Shown: piece by piece, positions 7,715-15,307 of the stretch
Layout: the number at the start of each line of letters is the position of its first letter
How positions within the stretch are numbered: the stretch's first letter is position 1
NCBI GenBank assembly: GCA_964014735.1
Contig: CAXHBH010000001.1
Location: forward strand, 70,807 to 134,806
Reading direction: 5' to 3'
Origin: UBA7446 sp964014735
Lineage (GTDB): Bacteria > Bacteroidota > Bacteroidia > Flavobacteriales > Flavobacteriaceae
DNA: 64,000 nucleotides
Program-made: the position numbers and the translations under genes
Notes under the pieces: generated by a model
The model's database searches: none
Told to the model about the DNA's origin: nothing
Seen by the model: the letters and a program-made list of their open reading frames with translations, nothing else

Positions 7715-9730
7715 ATGTGCACTAAGCGATTTAGTATTGCAGTATTAACTCTCTTATTAATAAATGCCTGCACCTTCATCTCCAATAACAAAGATAAGCA
7801 GGCCATTTCAAAAAAAGTAGCCAACATATTAGAACAGATGACCCTAGCCGAAAAGGTTGGTCAGATGACACAGATAGACATACGTTTGTTAGACGACCCA
7901 AGTGATATTAAAACCTATCATATAGGCTCTATTTTGAGTGGAGGTGGCGCCGTTCCAAAAAACAATACGCCATTGGGCTGGCTTGAGATGGTCAATGGGT
8001 TTCAAAAAACCGCCATGGAAGATCGTTTGGCAATTCCGATTATTTATGGCGTAGATGCCGTACACGGACACAATAATGTTTTGGGCGCAACTGTATTTCC
8101 ACACAACCTTGCATTAGGCGCTGCCAACGATGCAGATTTGGTATATCGTATAAATAAGGCCACTGCAACTGAGGTTGCTGCAACCGGAATCCATTGGACG
8201 TTTTCTCCTTGTATTACCGTTCCACAAGATCCCAGATGGGGACGTTTCTACGAAGGCTTTGGTCAGTCAACGGAGCTTGTAAATGGACTTACCACAGCAG
8301 CTATAAAAGGGTATCAAGATCAACTTGCTGAAACAAATGACAAACAGGTAGCGGCTTGTGCAAAACACTTTATTGGCGATGGCGCAACCGTTTGGGGAAC
8401 TGGCACAAGAATAGACGGTTTACACACCTACTATATTGACCGTGGGGATGTTCAGTTAGACGACAAGACGTTAAGAGAACTTTATTTACCACCTTATAAA
8501 ACAGCAATTGCTGCAGATGTCAAAACCATAATGGTAAGTTTTAACAGTGTCCGCGGAGAAAAATGCCACGGGAGCAAATATCTTCTAAGTGACCTCTTAA
8601 AAGACGAGCTTGGCTTCAAAGGATTTGTGGTATCAGATTGGGCTGGAATTGATGAAATTCCTGGCGACTACAAGTCTGATGTAATCAATGGAGTTAATGC
8701 GGGTATTGACATGGTAATGGTCCCAGGTATTATGCAAGGTCAAAACCAGCAACACTACAAGGTTTTCATTCAATACCTTATTGAAGCTGTAAATGAGGGC
8801 AGTGTTAGCATGGCAAGAATTGATGATGCAGTAAGCCGTATTTTAAAAGTAAAATTGGAGATTGGATTGTTTGACAGCCCATATATTGATGATTCCTATT
8901 TAAATCAAATTGGAACTGCAGAACATCGAGCTTTGGCACGTGAAGCAGTTCAAAAGTCAGCGGTATTACTCAAAAATGAAAATATTTTGCCATTGCCTAA
9001 AAACGCAGCTATTACTGTAGTTGGATCAGCAGCAAACAACCTTGGTGTTCAAAATGGCGGTTGGACAACTGACTGGCAAGGTATTTTTACCCCCGGCTTT
9101 GTATTTCTAGATTACAACGCGGATGAAAAACTGACGAGCAAAGAGTATTACAGTCAACTCGAAAAGATTTTTGAAAATAAATTTGAAAAAAGTAGTTGGA
9201 TGGGTCATTTTGAAGAAATAGACTTAGATAATGATGGAAAAGTCAATGCGGCAGATTTTAAAGGATTTATGGCAAACCGTGTTTTGCAGCCCAACGGAAC
9301 AACAGTGTTGGAAGGGCTTTTTCAGGTAGCACCCGAAGCCAGTATCACGTATAGCCCAAACGCCACAACAATATCAGAAAACAACATTGTTCTCGCTGTG
9401 ATTGGGGAATATCCATACGCTGAAGGAATTGGAGATGACGGCGATTTACGACTCAATAAGGCCGATCTTGAAACGCTTGAGCGCGTATATGCTAGTGGAA
9501 ATAAGACCATCGTTTTGTTGATGTCTGGCCGACCACTTATGGTACACGAACAGCTACAAAATTGGGATGCTTTTGTTGCTTCTTTTTTACCAGGAATGGC
9601 AGGCGAAGGCTTAGCAGATGTACTTTTTGGAGACGCAGCACCCAAAGCAAAACTTAGCTTTGATTGGGACTTGACGCATGACGGGAAAGGCATACTGTTT
9701 CCTATGAACAGTGGTCTTACTTATGAATAG
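7715..9730 (+). CDS. GH3 beta-glucosidase lipoprotein with EF-hand insert
   Basis: A lipoprotein of 671 aa with lipobox LINAC (C19). The GH3 N-terminal barrel contains CAKHFIGDG (residues 215-223) and the nucleophile motif GFVVSDWAGIDE (D308). The C-terminal sandwich starts near residue 405 and has GEYPYAEGIGD (564-574), the region of the acid/base glutamate in exo-beta-glucanases. It probably releases glucose from beta-glucan oligosaccharides in the periplasm. Between TDWQGIFTPG and TTVLEGL (about residues 456-528) is an insert with two EF-hand-like loops, 466-478 and DLDNDGKVNAADF at 503-515. There is no C-terminal FnIII domain. It follows a GH17 remnant, suggesting laminarin-type substrates. 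Confidence 0.93.
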   Translation: MCTKRFSIAVLTLLLINACTFISNNKDKQAISKKVANILEQMTLAEKVGQMTQIDIRLLDDPSDIKTYHIGSILSGGGAVPKNNTPLGWLEMVNGFQKTAMEDRLAIPIIYGVDAVHGHNNVLGATVFPHNLALGAANDADLVYRINKATATEVAATGIHWTFSPCITVPQDPRWGRFYEGFGQSTELVNGLTTAAIKGYQDQLAETNDKQVAACAKHFIGDGATVWGTGTRIDGLHTYYIDRGDVQLDDKTLRELYLPPYKTAIAADVKTIMVSFNSVRGEKCHGSKYLLSDLLKDELGFKGFVVSDWAGIDEIPGDYKSDVINGVNAGIDMVMVPGIMQGQNQQHYKVFIQYLIEAVNEGSVSMARIDDAVSRILKVKLEIGLFDSPYIDDSYLNQIGTAEHRALAREAVQKSAVLLKNENILPLPKNAAITVVGSAANNLGVQNGGWTTDWQGIFTPGFVFLDYNADEKLTSKEYYSQLEKIFENKFEKSSWMGHFEEIDLDNDGKVNAADFKGFMANRVLQPNGTTVLEGLFQVAPEASITYSPNATTISENNIVLAVIGEYPYAEGIGDDGDLRLNKADLETLERVYASGNKTIVLLMSGRPLMVHEQLQNWDAFVASFLPGMAGEGLADVLFGDAAPKAKLSFDWDLTHDGKGILFPMNSGLTYE

Positions 9731-9755
9731 TCTTTTAGACAACGCGCAAGAAGTG

Positions 9756-9763
9756 TATCTTTG
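9756..9763 (+). promoter_or_regulatory. -7 box abutting the small lipoprotein start
   Basis: TATCTTTG fits TAnnTTTG and ends 3 nt before the ATG at 9767. The TTG at 9761 is part of this box, so it is unlikely to be the start codon. The mRNA would be leaderless or nearly so. Confidence 0.5.
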
Positions 9764-9766
9764 AGC

Positions 9767-10255
9767 ATGCGTTTTTATTATTTGGTTTTTTTTATGTTTT
9801 TGGTCGGATGTAAGCAAAAGCAGCCACCTCTTTCTTTTGACAGCTCTGTTGTAGTTGATACTATTGTTCAAAAAACACCACTTAAAATACCCGCCTCAAG
9901 CCATGAAATAAACTGGTCCAACTTGTTAGCATTGATGGAGTCTTTGCACGAAATCCACTCAGATCAACGTGCCATTACGCTTAAAAATATTAAGGAAGAA
10001 GCCGCCAAAATAAATGCCCAACCGTGGCCAAAAGAATGGGACATTAAGCCTATTCGCGCGCGTTTTAATGTGTTTGTAACACATGCGAGTATTGCTTCAG
10101 ACCAAAGATTGGAGGACAATGCCCTTATACAACAAGGTCAAGCTATCAATAAGATGAAAGAAAGCTGGAATATATTTGCTAATCAAATTACTAGTGATAA
10201 AACGCTAGCTCCTTTTAACCCCGCAATCGGCCAACCCATAAACAAAACCGAATAG
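9767..10255 (+). CDS. Small lipoprotein of unknown function
   Basis: 162 aa from the ATG at 9767. A hydrophobic leader ends in lipobox FLVGCKQ, followed by a proline-rich linker and a helical, charged body (WSNLLALMESLHEIHSDQRA, then KEEAAKINAQPWPKEWD). The TTG six bases upstream is embedded in the -7 box TATCTTTG and was rejected as start. The final 51 nt overlap the convergent SDR gene. I recognise no family. Codon use looks like the neighbours. Confidence 0.7.
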   Translation: MRFYYLVFFMFLVGCKQKQPPLSFDSSVVVDTIVQKTPLKIPASSHEINWSNLLALMESLHEIHSDQRAITLKNIKEEAAKINAQPWPKEWDIKPIRARFNVFVTHASIASDQRLEDNALIQQGQAINKMKESWNIFANQITSDKTLAPFNPAIGQPINKTE

Positions 10256-11020
10256 TACTGCGCTACTGCTGTCTATCACTTTTTTGTTACGTTTACTTGC
10301 CATTTTTGAAAACGAAGGTAATGGCAAGTTTAGATGTTCACAGGCTTGAGTATAAAAATAGGCTCTCTGGTGATGAACTGGACTAACACAATGAAGTATT
10401 TTTCCCCAATGCCCTTCCTCGATTACTGCCATTAGAAAACGTACTACGTCCTCTTGATGAACAAGGTTTGTTGGTGCTTTTGGCGCTGATAAATTGGTTC
10501 TGCCCGCAAGTTGTTTTGCTGGGTGTCTTTTGCCCCCAATCAGTCCGCCCAACCTCACAATTGATGCTTGATTCGTGCAAGTTTGAATGCTTTTTTCAGC
10601 TTTCAATAGTTGTTGTCCGATTATGCTATCAGGTTTAGGGATACTTTCTTCGTTAACTATGCCTTGCGAAGCACCAAACACGCCTATGGTACTAAGCAAT
10701 AATAGTTTACATGACGGATATTTTGCAAGTGCAGCTACAATTGTTTTGATTCGACTTGCATACTTGGCATCTGGGTTTTTCCTAAGTCCAGGGGGAAATG
10801 CAATAATAAGGGTGTCAACATCTTCTACGAAGAGGTTTAAGTTACCAATAATAACTTCGTTATTGAGCTTTATTAAAAATGGCTCTATGCCCATATTTTG
10901 TAAGAGCTCTAAACTGTCTTTAGATGTAACACTTCCACGAACATGATGCCCTTGTGCTATAAGTGACTCGGCAAGTGATTTCCCCAACCAACCACATCCA
11001 ATAATAGCTATCTTTTTCAT
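10205..11020 (-). CDS. NAD-dependent epimerase/SDR family protein (YeeZ-like)
   Basis: 271 aa. The Rossmann start is IAIIGCGWLGKSLAESLIAQ (GxGxxG), followed by HHVRGSVTS. Further typical pieces are LIIAFPPGLRKN, LLLSTIGVFGASQG, and VRLGGLIGGKRHPAKQLAGR. The pattern is that of the YeeZ-like extended/atypical SDR group, which lacks a classical YxxxK. Substrate unknown. The 3' end overlaps the convergent lipoprotein gene by 51 nt; the final ~25 residues (GFVYGLADCGVKRS) are not conserved in my experience and may have been read through into the neighbour. Confidence 0.82.
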   Translation of the reverse strand: MKKIAIIGCGWLGKSLAESLIAQGHHVRGSVTSKDSLELLQNMGIEPFLIKLNNEVIIGNLNLFVEDVDTLIIAFPPGLRKNPDAKYASRIKTIVAALAKYPSCKLLLLSTIGVFGASQGIVNEESIPKPDSIIGQQLLKAEKSIQTCTNQASIVRLGGLIGGKRHPAKQLAGRTNLSAPKAPTNLVHQEDVVRFLMAVIEEGHWGKILHCVSPVHHQRAYFYTQACEHLNLPLPSFSKMASKRNKKVIDSSSAVLFGFVYGLADCGVKRS

Positions 11021-11098
11021 CTTTGTAAATGTATCTTTTTTACCAACAACTCAAAGATTAATTTTTTTTCCATATCTTTTACTCAGCAAAAATCATAA

Positions 11099-11563
11099 AT
11101 GCCTATAAAAAGTTTTCAAGCAGCCCGTCAAAAACTCATTCCTAAGCGAAAGAAATTCCTTTTGGTTAGAGACTATATGACTCGCGACTTGATTTCGTTT
11201 TCCCCCCAGCAATCCATCCTTGAAGTAATGCGTATTCTAATTCGCAATAAAATTTCTGGTGGGCCTGTTTTGGACGAAATGTCTAGATTAATTGGGATTA
11301 TTTCTGAGGCAGACTGTATTAAGTATCTTTCGGAAAGCAAGTATTTTAATCAACCTTTCTTTGATCGTAAGGTATCAGATAGCATGTCAGAAAACCCAGA
11401 TACAATAGAAGCAGATAAAACTATTTTTGATGTCGCTACTGTGTTTCACAAAACCAACCGCCGTAGGCTCCCTGTTTTGGAACAAGGCCGGCTGGTAGGG
11501 CAAATAAGTAGGCAGGATGTTGTTAAAGCAGCGTTGTTGTTGAGAAGTCAACGATGGCGCTAA
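11099..11563 (+). CDS. CBS-domain pair protein
   Basis: 154 aa. After a basic N-terminus (ARQKLIPKRKKFLLV) come two CBS motifs. CBS1 covers roughly residues 20-80 (VRDYMTRDLISFSPQQSILE to GIISEADCIKYL). CBS2 covers roughly 90-150 (VSDSMSENPDTIEADKTIFD to GQISRQDVVKAAL). CBS pairs bind adenosyl ligands and usually regulate a partner; no catalytic domain is attached. It sits 32 nt upstream of the ssb pseudogene. Target unknown. Confidence 0.88.
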   Translation: MPIKSFQAARQKLIPKRKKFLLVRDYMTRDLISFSPQQSILEVMRILIRNKISGGPVLDEMSRLIGIISEADCIKYLSESKYFNQPFFDRKVSDSMSENPDTIEADKTIFDVATVFHKTNRRRLPVLEQGRLVGQISRQDVVKAALLLRSQRWR

Positions 11564-11595
11564 AGTGAATTATATAACCTTAAAAACCCCTTATC

Positions 11596-11921
11596 GTGAG
11601 CACCATTCAAAATAGCGTTATGCTAATCTGACATCTGGGTGATAACCCGGAAGAAGTAAAATTAGACTCAAACAAAAAGTTAACCACTTTTTCAATAGTT
11701 ACCAATTTGCGATATAAAAATAAAGAAGGCGAACCTATTGAAAAAACTCAATGGCACCGTGTTGTTGCGTGGAATAAGTTGGCTGAAATATGCCTCGAAC
11801 ACCTAAAAAAAGGAAGTCATGTAGCTTGTCAAGGACATTTGGAATATCGCGAGTTTGAAACAAAAGCTGGTGAAAAAAGACTACTCCAGAAATCCATTTA
11901 AACGAAATGCAGATACTCTAA
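11596..11921 (+). pseudogene. ssb: Single-stranded DNA-binding protein paralogue, inactivated
   Basis: A GTG-started frame reads STIQNSVMLI, a TGA at 11629-11631 where Gly is expected, then HLGDNPEEVKLDSNKKLTTF, TQWHRVVAWNKLAEICLEHL and KKGSHVACQGHLEYREF. This is the OB fold of a short (~105 aa) SSB paralogue. Near 11885-11889 one base appears lost: the previous frame then ends at a TAA, whereas the next frame continues EIHLNEMQIL and stops at 11919-11921, exactly where SSBs of this type end. The two lesions make it a pseudogene; another SSB must serve replication. It abuts the deacetylase stop at 11922. Confidence 0.85.
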
Positions 11922-12824
11922 TCAGTCGTAAATATCCGCTGCTACACGATAGGTATTGGCGTGTGCCTCAACGATGATATTTACATCTGGGGCATAGCCT
12001 CCACCCATACTACATTGCACAGGAATATTACGACTATAACAAGCGGATAGAACCATTTCATCTCTTTTTTTGGAACCTTCAAGCGAAAGTGATAAACGCC
12101 CGAGTTTGTCTTTTTTTAAGACATCTACACCAGAAAGGTAAAACACAAAGTTAGGCTCGAAATTATCAAATAACTTATAGAGCACTTCATCCAACATACT
12201 TAAGTATGCGGTGTCTTTGGTGTTATCCGCTAATGCAATATCCAAGTCACTCTTTTCTTTTTGGAAAGGGTAGTTTGCTTTGCCGTGAACTGAAAATGTA
12301 AATACAGCTTTATTGTTTTGAAACAGTGCCGCCGTACCATTCCCTTGATGAACATCTAAATCTACAATTAAGATTTTTTTCGCTAAGTTATTGTCAAGCA
12401 TATAATTTGCAGCAATAGCTTGATCGTTGAGTAGACAAAATGCCTCTCCACGGTCATAAAAGGCATGATGTGTCCCTCCCGCAATATTAAATGCGACACC
12501 ACTTTCTAGCGCAAAAATACAGCCTTGTAATGTCCCCTGAGCAATGATACACTCTCGTTCAATGAGTTCAGCAGAAAGGGGAAACCCAATGCGGCGCGCT
12601 TCTTTTTTTGAAAGCGACAAGGTGTTTAGTTGTTCGTAATAGTCAGTAGAATGTGTTCGTGTAATGTGCGTATTTGTAATTCGCTTGGGTGCAAAAAACT
12701 GCTCTTTACGGCAGGTTCCTTCTAATAACAGTTGTTGTGGTAATAATTCATACTTAGCCATGGGAAAACGATGTCCATCTGGAAGCGGATGTGCGTAAAC
12801 AGCATGATGGGCAATGCGAATCAT
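11922..12824 (-). CDS. Histone deacetylase superfamily enzyme
   Basis: 300 aa, the usual length for bacterial class-IV-like or acetoin-utilisation deacetylases. Active-site elements are the tandem His in AGGTHHAF (H119, H120), zinc ligands in VDLDVHQGNGT (D157, H159) and in SGVDVLKKDKLGRL (D234), and the catalytic Tyr in MGGGYAPDV (Y277). It should remove acetyl groups from lysines, polyamines or a small-molecule substrate; which is not visible. I chose ATG 12824 over GTG 12830 because the latter is part of a TATATTTG box (12830-12837). Confidence 0.92.
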   Translation of the reverse strand: MIRIAHHAVYAHPLPDGHRFPMAKYELLPQQLLLEGTCRKEQFFAPKRITNTHITRTHSTDYYEQLNTLSLSKKEARRIGFPLSAELIERECIIAQGTLQGCIFALESGVAFNIAGGTHHAFYDRGEAFCLLNDQAIAANYMLDNNLAKKILIVDLDVHQGNGTAALFQNNKAVFTFSVHGKANYPFQKEKSDLDIALADNTKDTAYLSMLDEVLYKLFDNFEPNFVFYLSGVDVLKKDKLGRLSLSLEGSKKRDEMVLSACYSRNIPVQCSMGGGYAPDVNIIVEAHANTYRVAADIYD

Positions 12825-12829
12825 TACCA

Positions 12830-12837
12830 CAAATATA
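12830..12837 (-). promoter_or_regulatory. -7 box abutting the deacetylase start
   Basis: TATATTTG on the minus strand ends 5 nt before the ATG at 12824. It suggests a leaderless transcript. No clear -33 TTTG. Confidence 0.45.
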
Positions 12838-13131
12838 GGCCTTTGACTTTTCTACATGCTTTTAAAATTAAAGCACTAACCATTAAAAAAACCAATTATG
12901 AAAACTAGAAAAATAATGCCCTCGTCTGAATTTAGTTTCAATAAGACGTGAAAAATCGAATTAATATCTTGACTCAAAGTGTAAGAAAAGCAAGGGGCGT
13001 CTATTAGAAAACCAAAAATGAAAAGCTTTTTGTTAAAACGGTGTTTCATCCCAATAAGATTAGGATTTTTAAAAGTAAAAATTATTTAATAACCCAACCA
13101 AATTATTTAGAATTTGAAAGAAGTAGAAGTA
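12838..13131. other. Gene-free stretch between metG and the deacetylase
   Basis: About 290 nt with no supported gene. Both strands hold only short frames; one plus-strand frame (about 12947-13137) has a single TAG in the middle and no recognisable similarity. It does not read as a remnant of the C-terminal tRNA-binding domain that metG lacks. AT-rich, no clear terminator. Confidence 0.5.
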
Positions 13132-14805
13132 CTATGAGGTAAGCTTTTCTAGCTGAGCAGCAATTGCGTCATCTTCTATTTTTCCAAAAAGAAGGGAAGC
13201 ATTGCCAAGTAAGTGGTTGCTTTTAACAGGCATTTTTTCTTTAAAGCTGTTCCAACAAATACCCTTATCTAACAGTAACATCTCTCGAAGTTTTTTGGCA
13301 GTATATGGTAAAAAGGGTTCGGATAATACAGCCAGTCCAGCAGCTACTTGAATGGCTATGTGCATGATTGTAGCTACACGCTTAGGGTTTGTTTTGATTA
13401 GCTTCCAAGGTTCTTCGTCAGCCAAATATTTATTACCCAATCGCGCTAGTTGCATCATTTCTTGACAGGCCGCACGAAACTTATATTGCTCAATTAATTT
13501 TCCAATTTTTGACGGTGCAGCTGAAAGCGTTTGAAGGGTTTCATTATCAACGGAGCTGTATTTGTTGGGTTCTGGAACAACGCTTTCATAATACTTTTTC
13601 ATCAAGACCATTACACGATTTATAAAGTTTCCAAAAATAGCTACTAGTTCGCTGTTGTTTCGGGTTTGAAAATCTTGCCATGTGAAGTCGTTGTCTTTAG
13701 CTTCGGGTGCATTTACCGTCAGCACATATCGTAGGACATCTTGTTTATCGGGAAAATCCTGAAGGTATTCATGTAGCCAAACGGCCCAATTTTTTGAAGT
13801 TGAAAGCTTTTGCCCCTCCAGATTCAGAAACTCGTTTGCAGGTACATTTTTAGGTAGTATATAATTGCCCATAGCTTTTAGAAGAGCTGGAAAAATAATA
13901 CAATGGAACACGATATTGTCTTTTCCGATAAAATGAACAAGTTCAGTATTTTCATCCTTCCAGTAAGGCACCCAGTCTTTACCTTCTTTTGCTGCCCATT
14001 CTTTTGTAGCAGAGATGTATCCAATTGGTGCATCAAACCAAACATAAAGTACTTTGTTTTCACCCCCATCAACTGGGACTGGAATACCCCATGATAAGTC
14101 ACGGGTTACGGCTCTTGGTTTTAGTCCTTCGTCAAGCCATGATTTGACTTGACCCAGAACATTTGGTTTCCAATCTTTTTGATGCTCGTCAAGTATCCAT
14201 GAACGTAAAAAAGCTTCATATCTATTAAGCGGTAAATACCAATGTTTAGTTTTTTTAAAGCTTGGAACTTCGCCTGAAATCGCTGACTTAGGATCGATCA
14301 AATCCGTTGCGTTTAGCGAACTTCCACAAGACTCACACTGATCGCCATAGGCTTCTGGATGATGGCATTTTGGGCAGGTACCCAAAACATACCTATCAGC
14401 CAAAAACTGATCTTCTTTGGCGTCATAAAACTGTGCCGAAGTCTGGGTCTCAAACCCATCTTTGTCATGAATTGCTTTAAAGAACTCTTGTGCTGTTTCG
14501 TGATGCACTTTGCTCGAAGTTCTCCCGTAATAATCAAAAGAGATGCCAAAATCGTTAAATGCTTTGTTGATAATATTGTGATACTTATCAATAACTTGTT
14601 TAGGTGTTACGCCATCTTTTTTGGCTTTCATCGAAATGGCAACGCCATGTTCGTCACTCCCACATATAAACAATACCTCATCCCCCTTTAGGCGTAAGTA
14701 GCGGGTATAGATATCAGCAGGTACATATACGCCAGCCATATGGCCAATATGGATAGGCCCATTTGTATATGGTAGTGCAGCGGTAATGGTGTGGCGTTTA
14801 GTCAT
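13132..14805 (-). CDS. metG: Methionyl-tRNA synthetase, without C-terminal tRNA-binding domain
   Basis: Class I synthetase that charges initiator and elongator tRNA-Met. The HIGH motif is residues 19-22. The zinc knuckle has C144, C147, C157 and C160. The KMSKS-type loop reads KLSTS (333-337). An alpha-helical anticodon-binding domain follows and ends at residue 557. Flavobacterial MetRS proteins I know are ~690 aa because a Trbp111-like domain follows; here the frame stops after LEKLTS, and no such domain is encoded downstream. All catalytic elements are intact, so it is probably functional. It is divergent from the yraN pseudogene. Confidence 0.95.
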   Translation of the reverse strand: MTKRHTITAALPYTNGPIHIGHMAGVYVPADIYTRYLRLKGDEVLFICGSDEHGVAISMKAKKDGVTPKQVIDKYHNIINKAFNDFGISFDYYGRTSSKVHHETAQEFFKAIHDKDGFETQTSAQFYDAKEDQFLADRYVLGTCPKCHHPEAYGDQCESCGSSLNATDLIDPKSAISGEVPSFKKTKHWYLPLNRYEAFLRSWILDEHQKDWKPNVLGQVKSWLDEGLKPRAVTRDLSWGIPVPVDGGENKVLYVWFDAPIGYISATKEWAAKEGKDWVPYWKDENTELVHFIGKDNIVFHCIIFPALLKAMGNYILPKNVPANEFLNLEGQKLSTSKNWAVWLHEYLQDFPDKQDVLRYVLTVNAPEAKDNDFTWQDFQTRNNSELVAIFGNFINRVMVLMKKYYESVVPEPNKYSSVDNETLQTLSAAPSKIGKLIEQYKFRAACQEMMQLARLGNKYLADEEPWKLIKTNPKRVATIMHIAIQVAAGLAVLSEPFLPYTAKKLREMLLLDKGICWNSFKEKMPVKSNHLLGNASLLFGKIEDDAIAAQLEKLTS

Positions 14806-14811
14806 GAAAAA

Positions 14812-14825
14812 TTTATGCGCATAAA
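14812..14825. repeat. Perfect 14-bp palindrome upstream of metG
   Basis: TTTATGCGCATAAA is a perfect palindrome 7 nt upstream of the metG ATG, in the 5' leader or core promoter. It could be an operator or a leader hairpin. Only the symmetry supports it. Confidence 0.35.
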
Positions 14826-14891
14826 AATAGTGATTTTATACCCTAACTTACTTGAGGCTGCTTATATTTAATAATCTCAAATCTCAATATT

Positions 14892-15257
14892 ATGAGTATA
14901 CATATTAAAAGTAAGAAAGGTTAAGACATAGCTTGCGCCTATTTAGAAAAGCAGGGCTATAACATTAGACATCGTAATTTCTAACATCAAAAAGCCTAGA
15001 TTGATATCATTGCATCTAAAAATGAAATACTCGCCATTGTTGAAGTTAAGTGGTGTATCTCAGATTTTTATGGCGCTCCGGAAACATTTGTAACTCCAAA
15101 AAAGCAGAAGCTTTTGGGGAGTGCCGCAGATTTCTATGTGCAAAAATTTAACTGGCAAGGTGAAACACGTTTTGTTATCATTAGTATTTTAGGCCAGACC
15201 CTTAATCATGAGATAAATCATATTAAACATGCTTTTTATTTAATTAAAATGTTATAA
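14892..15257 (+). pseudogene. yraN: YraN (UPF0102) endonuclease-like gene with three nonsense codons
   Basis: A single uninterrupted reading phase of 121 codons gives MSIHIKSKKG, stop, DIACAYLEKQGYNIRHRNF, stop, HQKA, stop, IDIIASKNEILAIVEVKW, then DFYGAPETFVTPKKQKLL and GQTLNHEINHIKHAFY. It aligns throughout with the UPF0102/YraN family, including the E-x-D-x7-VEVK-like nuclease core (IDII...VEVKW). In-frame stops are TAA 14922-14924, TAA 14982-14984 and TAG 14997-14999; the first and third replace residues that are Glu in the family (GED, AEIDII). There are no frameshifts. It is therefore inactivated by substitutions. Confidence 0.88.
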
Positions 15258-15307
15258 TTATAACAGTTTGTTTAATTAGTAATAACTTTATGAAATAATT
15301 ACAATTC

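Noticed and set aside
7588..9730. A complete laminarin polysaccharide utilisation locus
   Set aside because: Only a GH3 gene and a GH17 tail are present; no SusC/SusD pair or GH16 was seen.
12838..13131. Remnant of the missing MetRS tRNA-binding domain
   Set aside because: No frame on the minus strand gives the DIRVG or similar motifs of the domain.
14892..15257. Alternative genetic code reading stops as sense
   Set aside because: All three stop types appear as interruptions in different pseudogenes, and intact genes use TAA, TAG and TGA normally as terminators.
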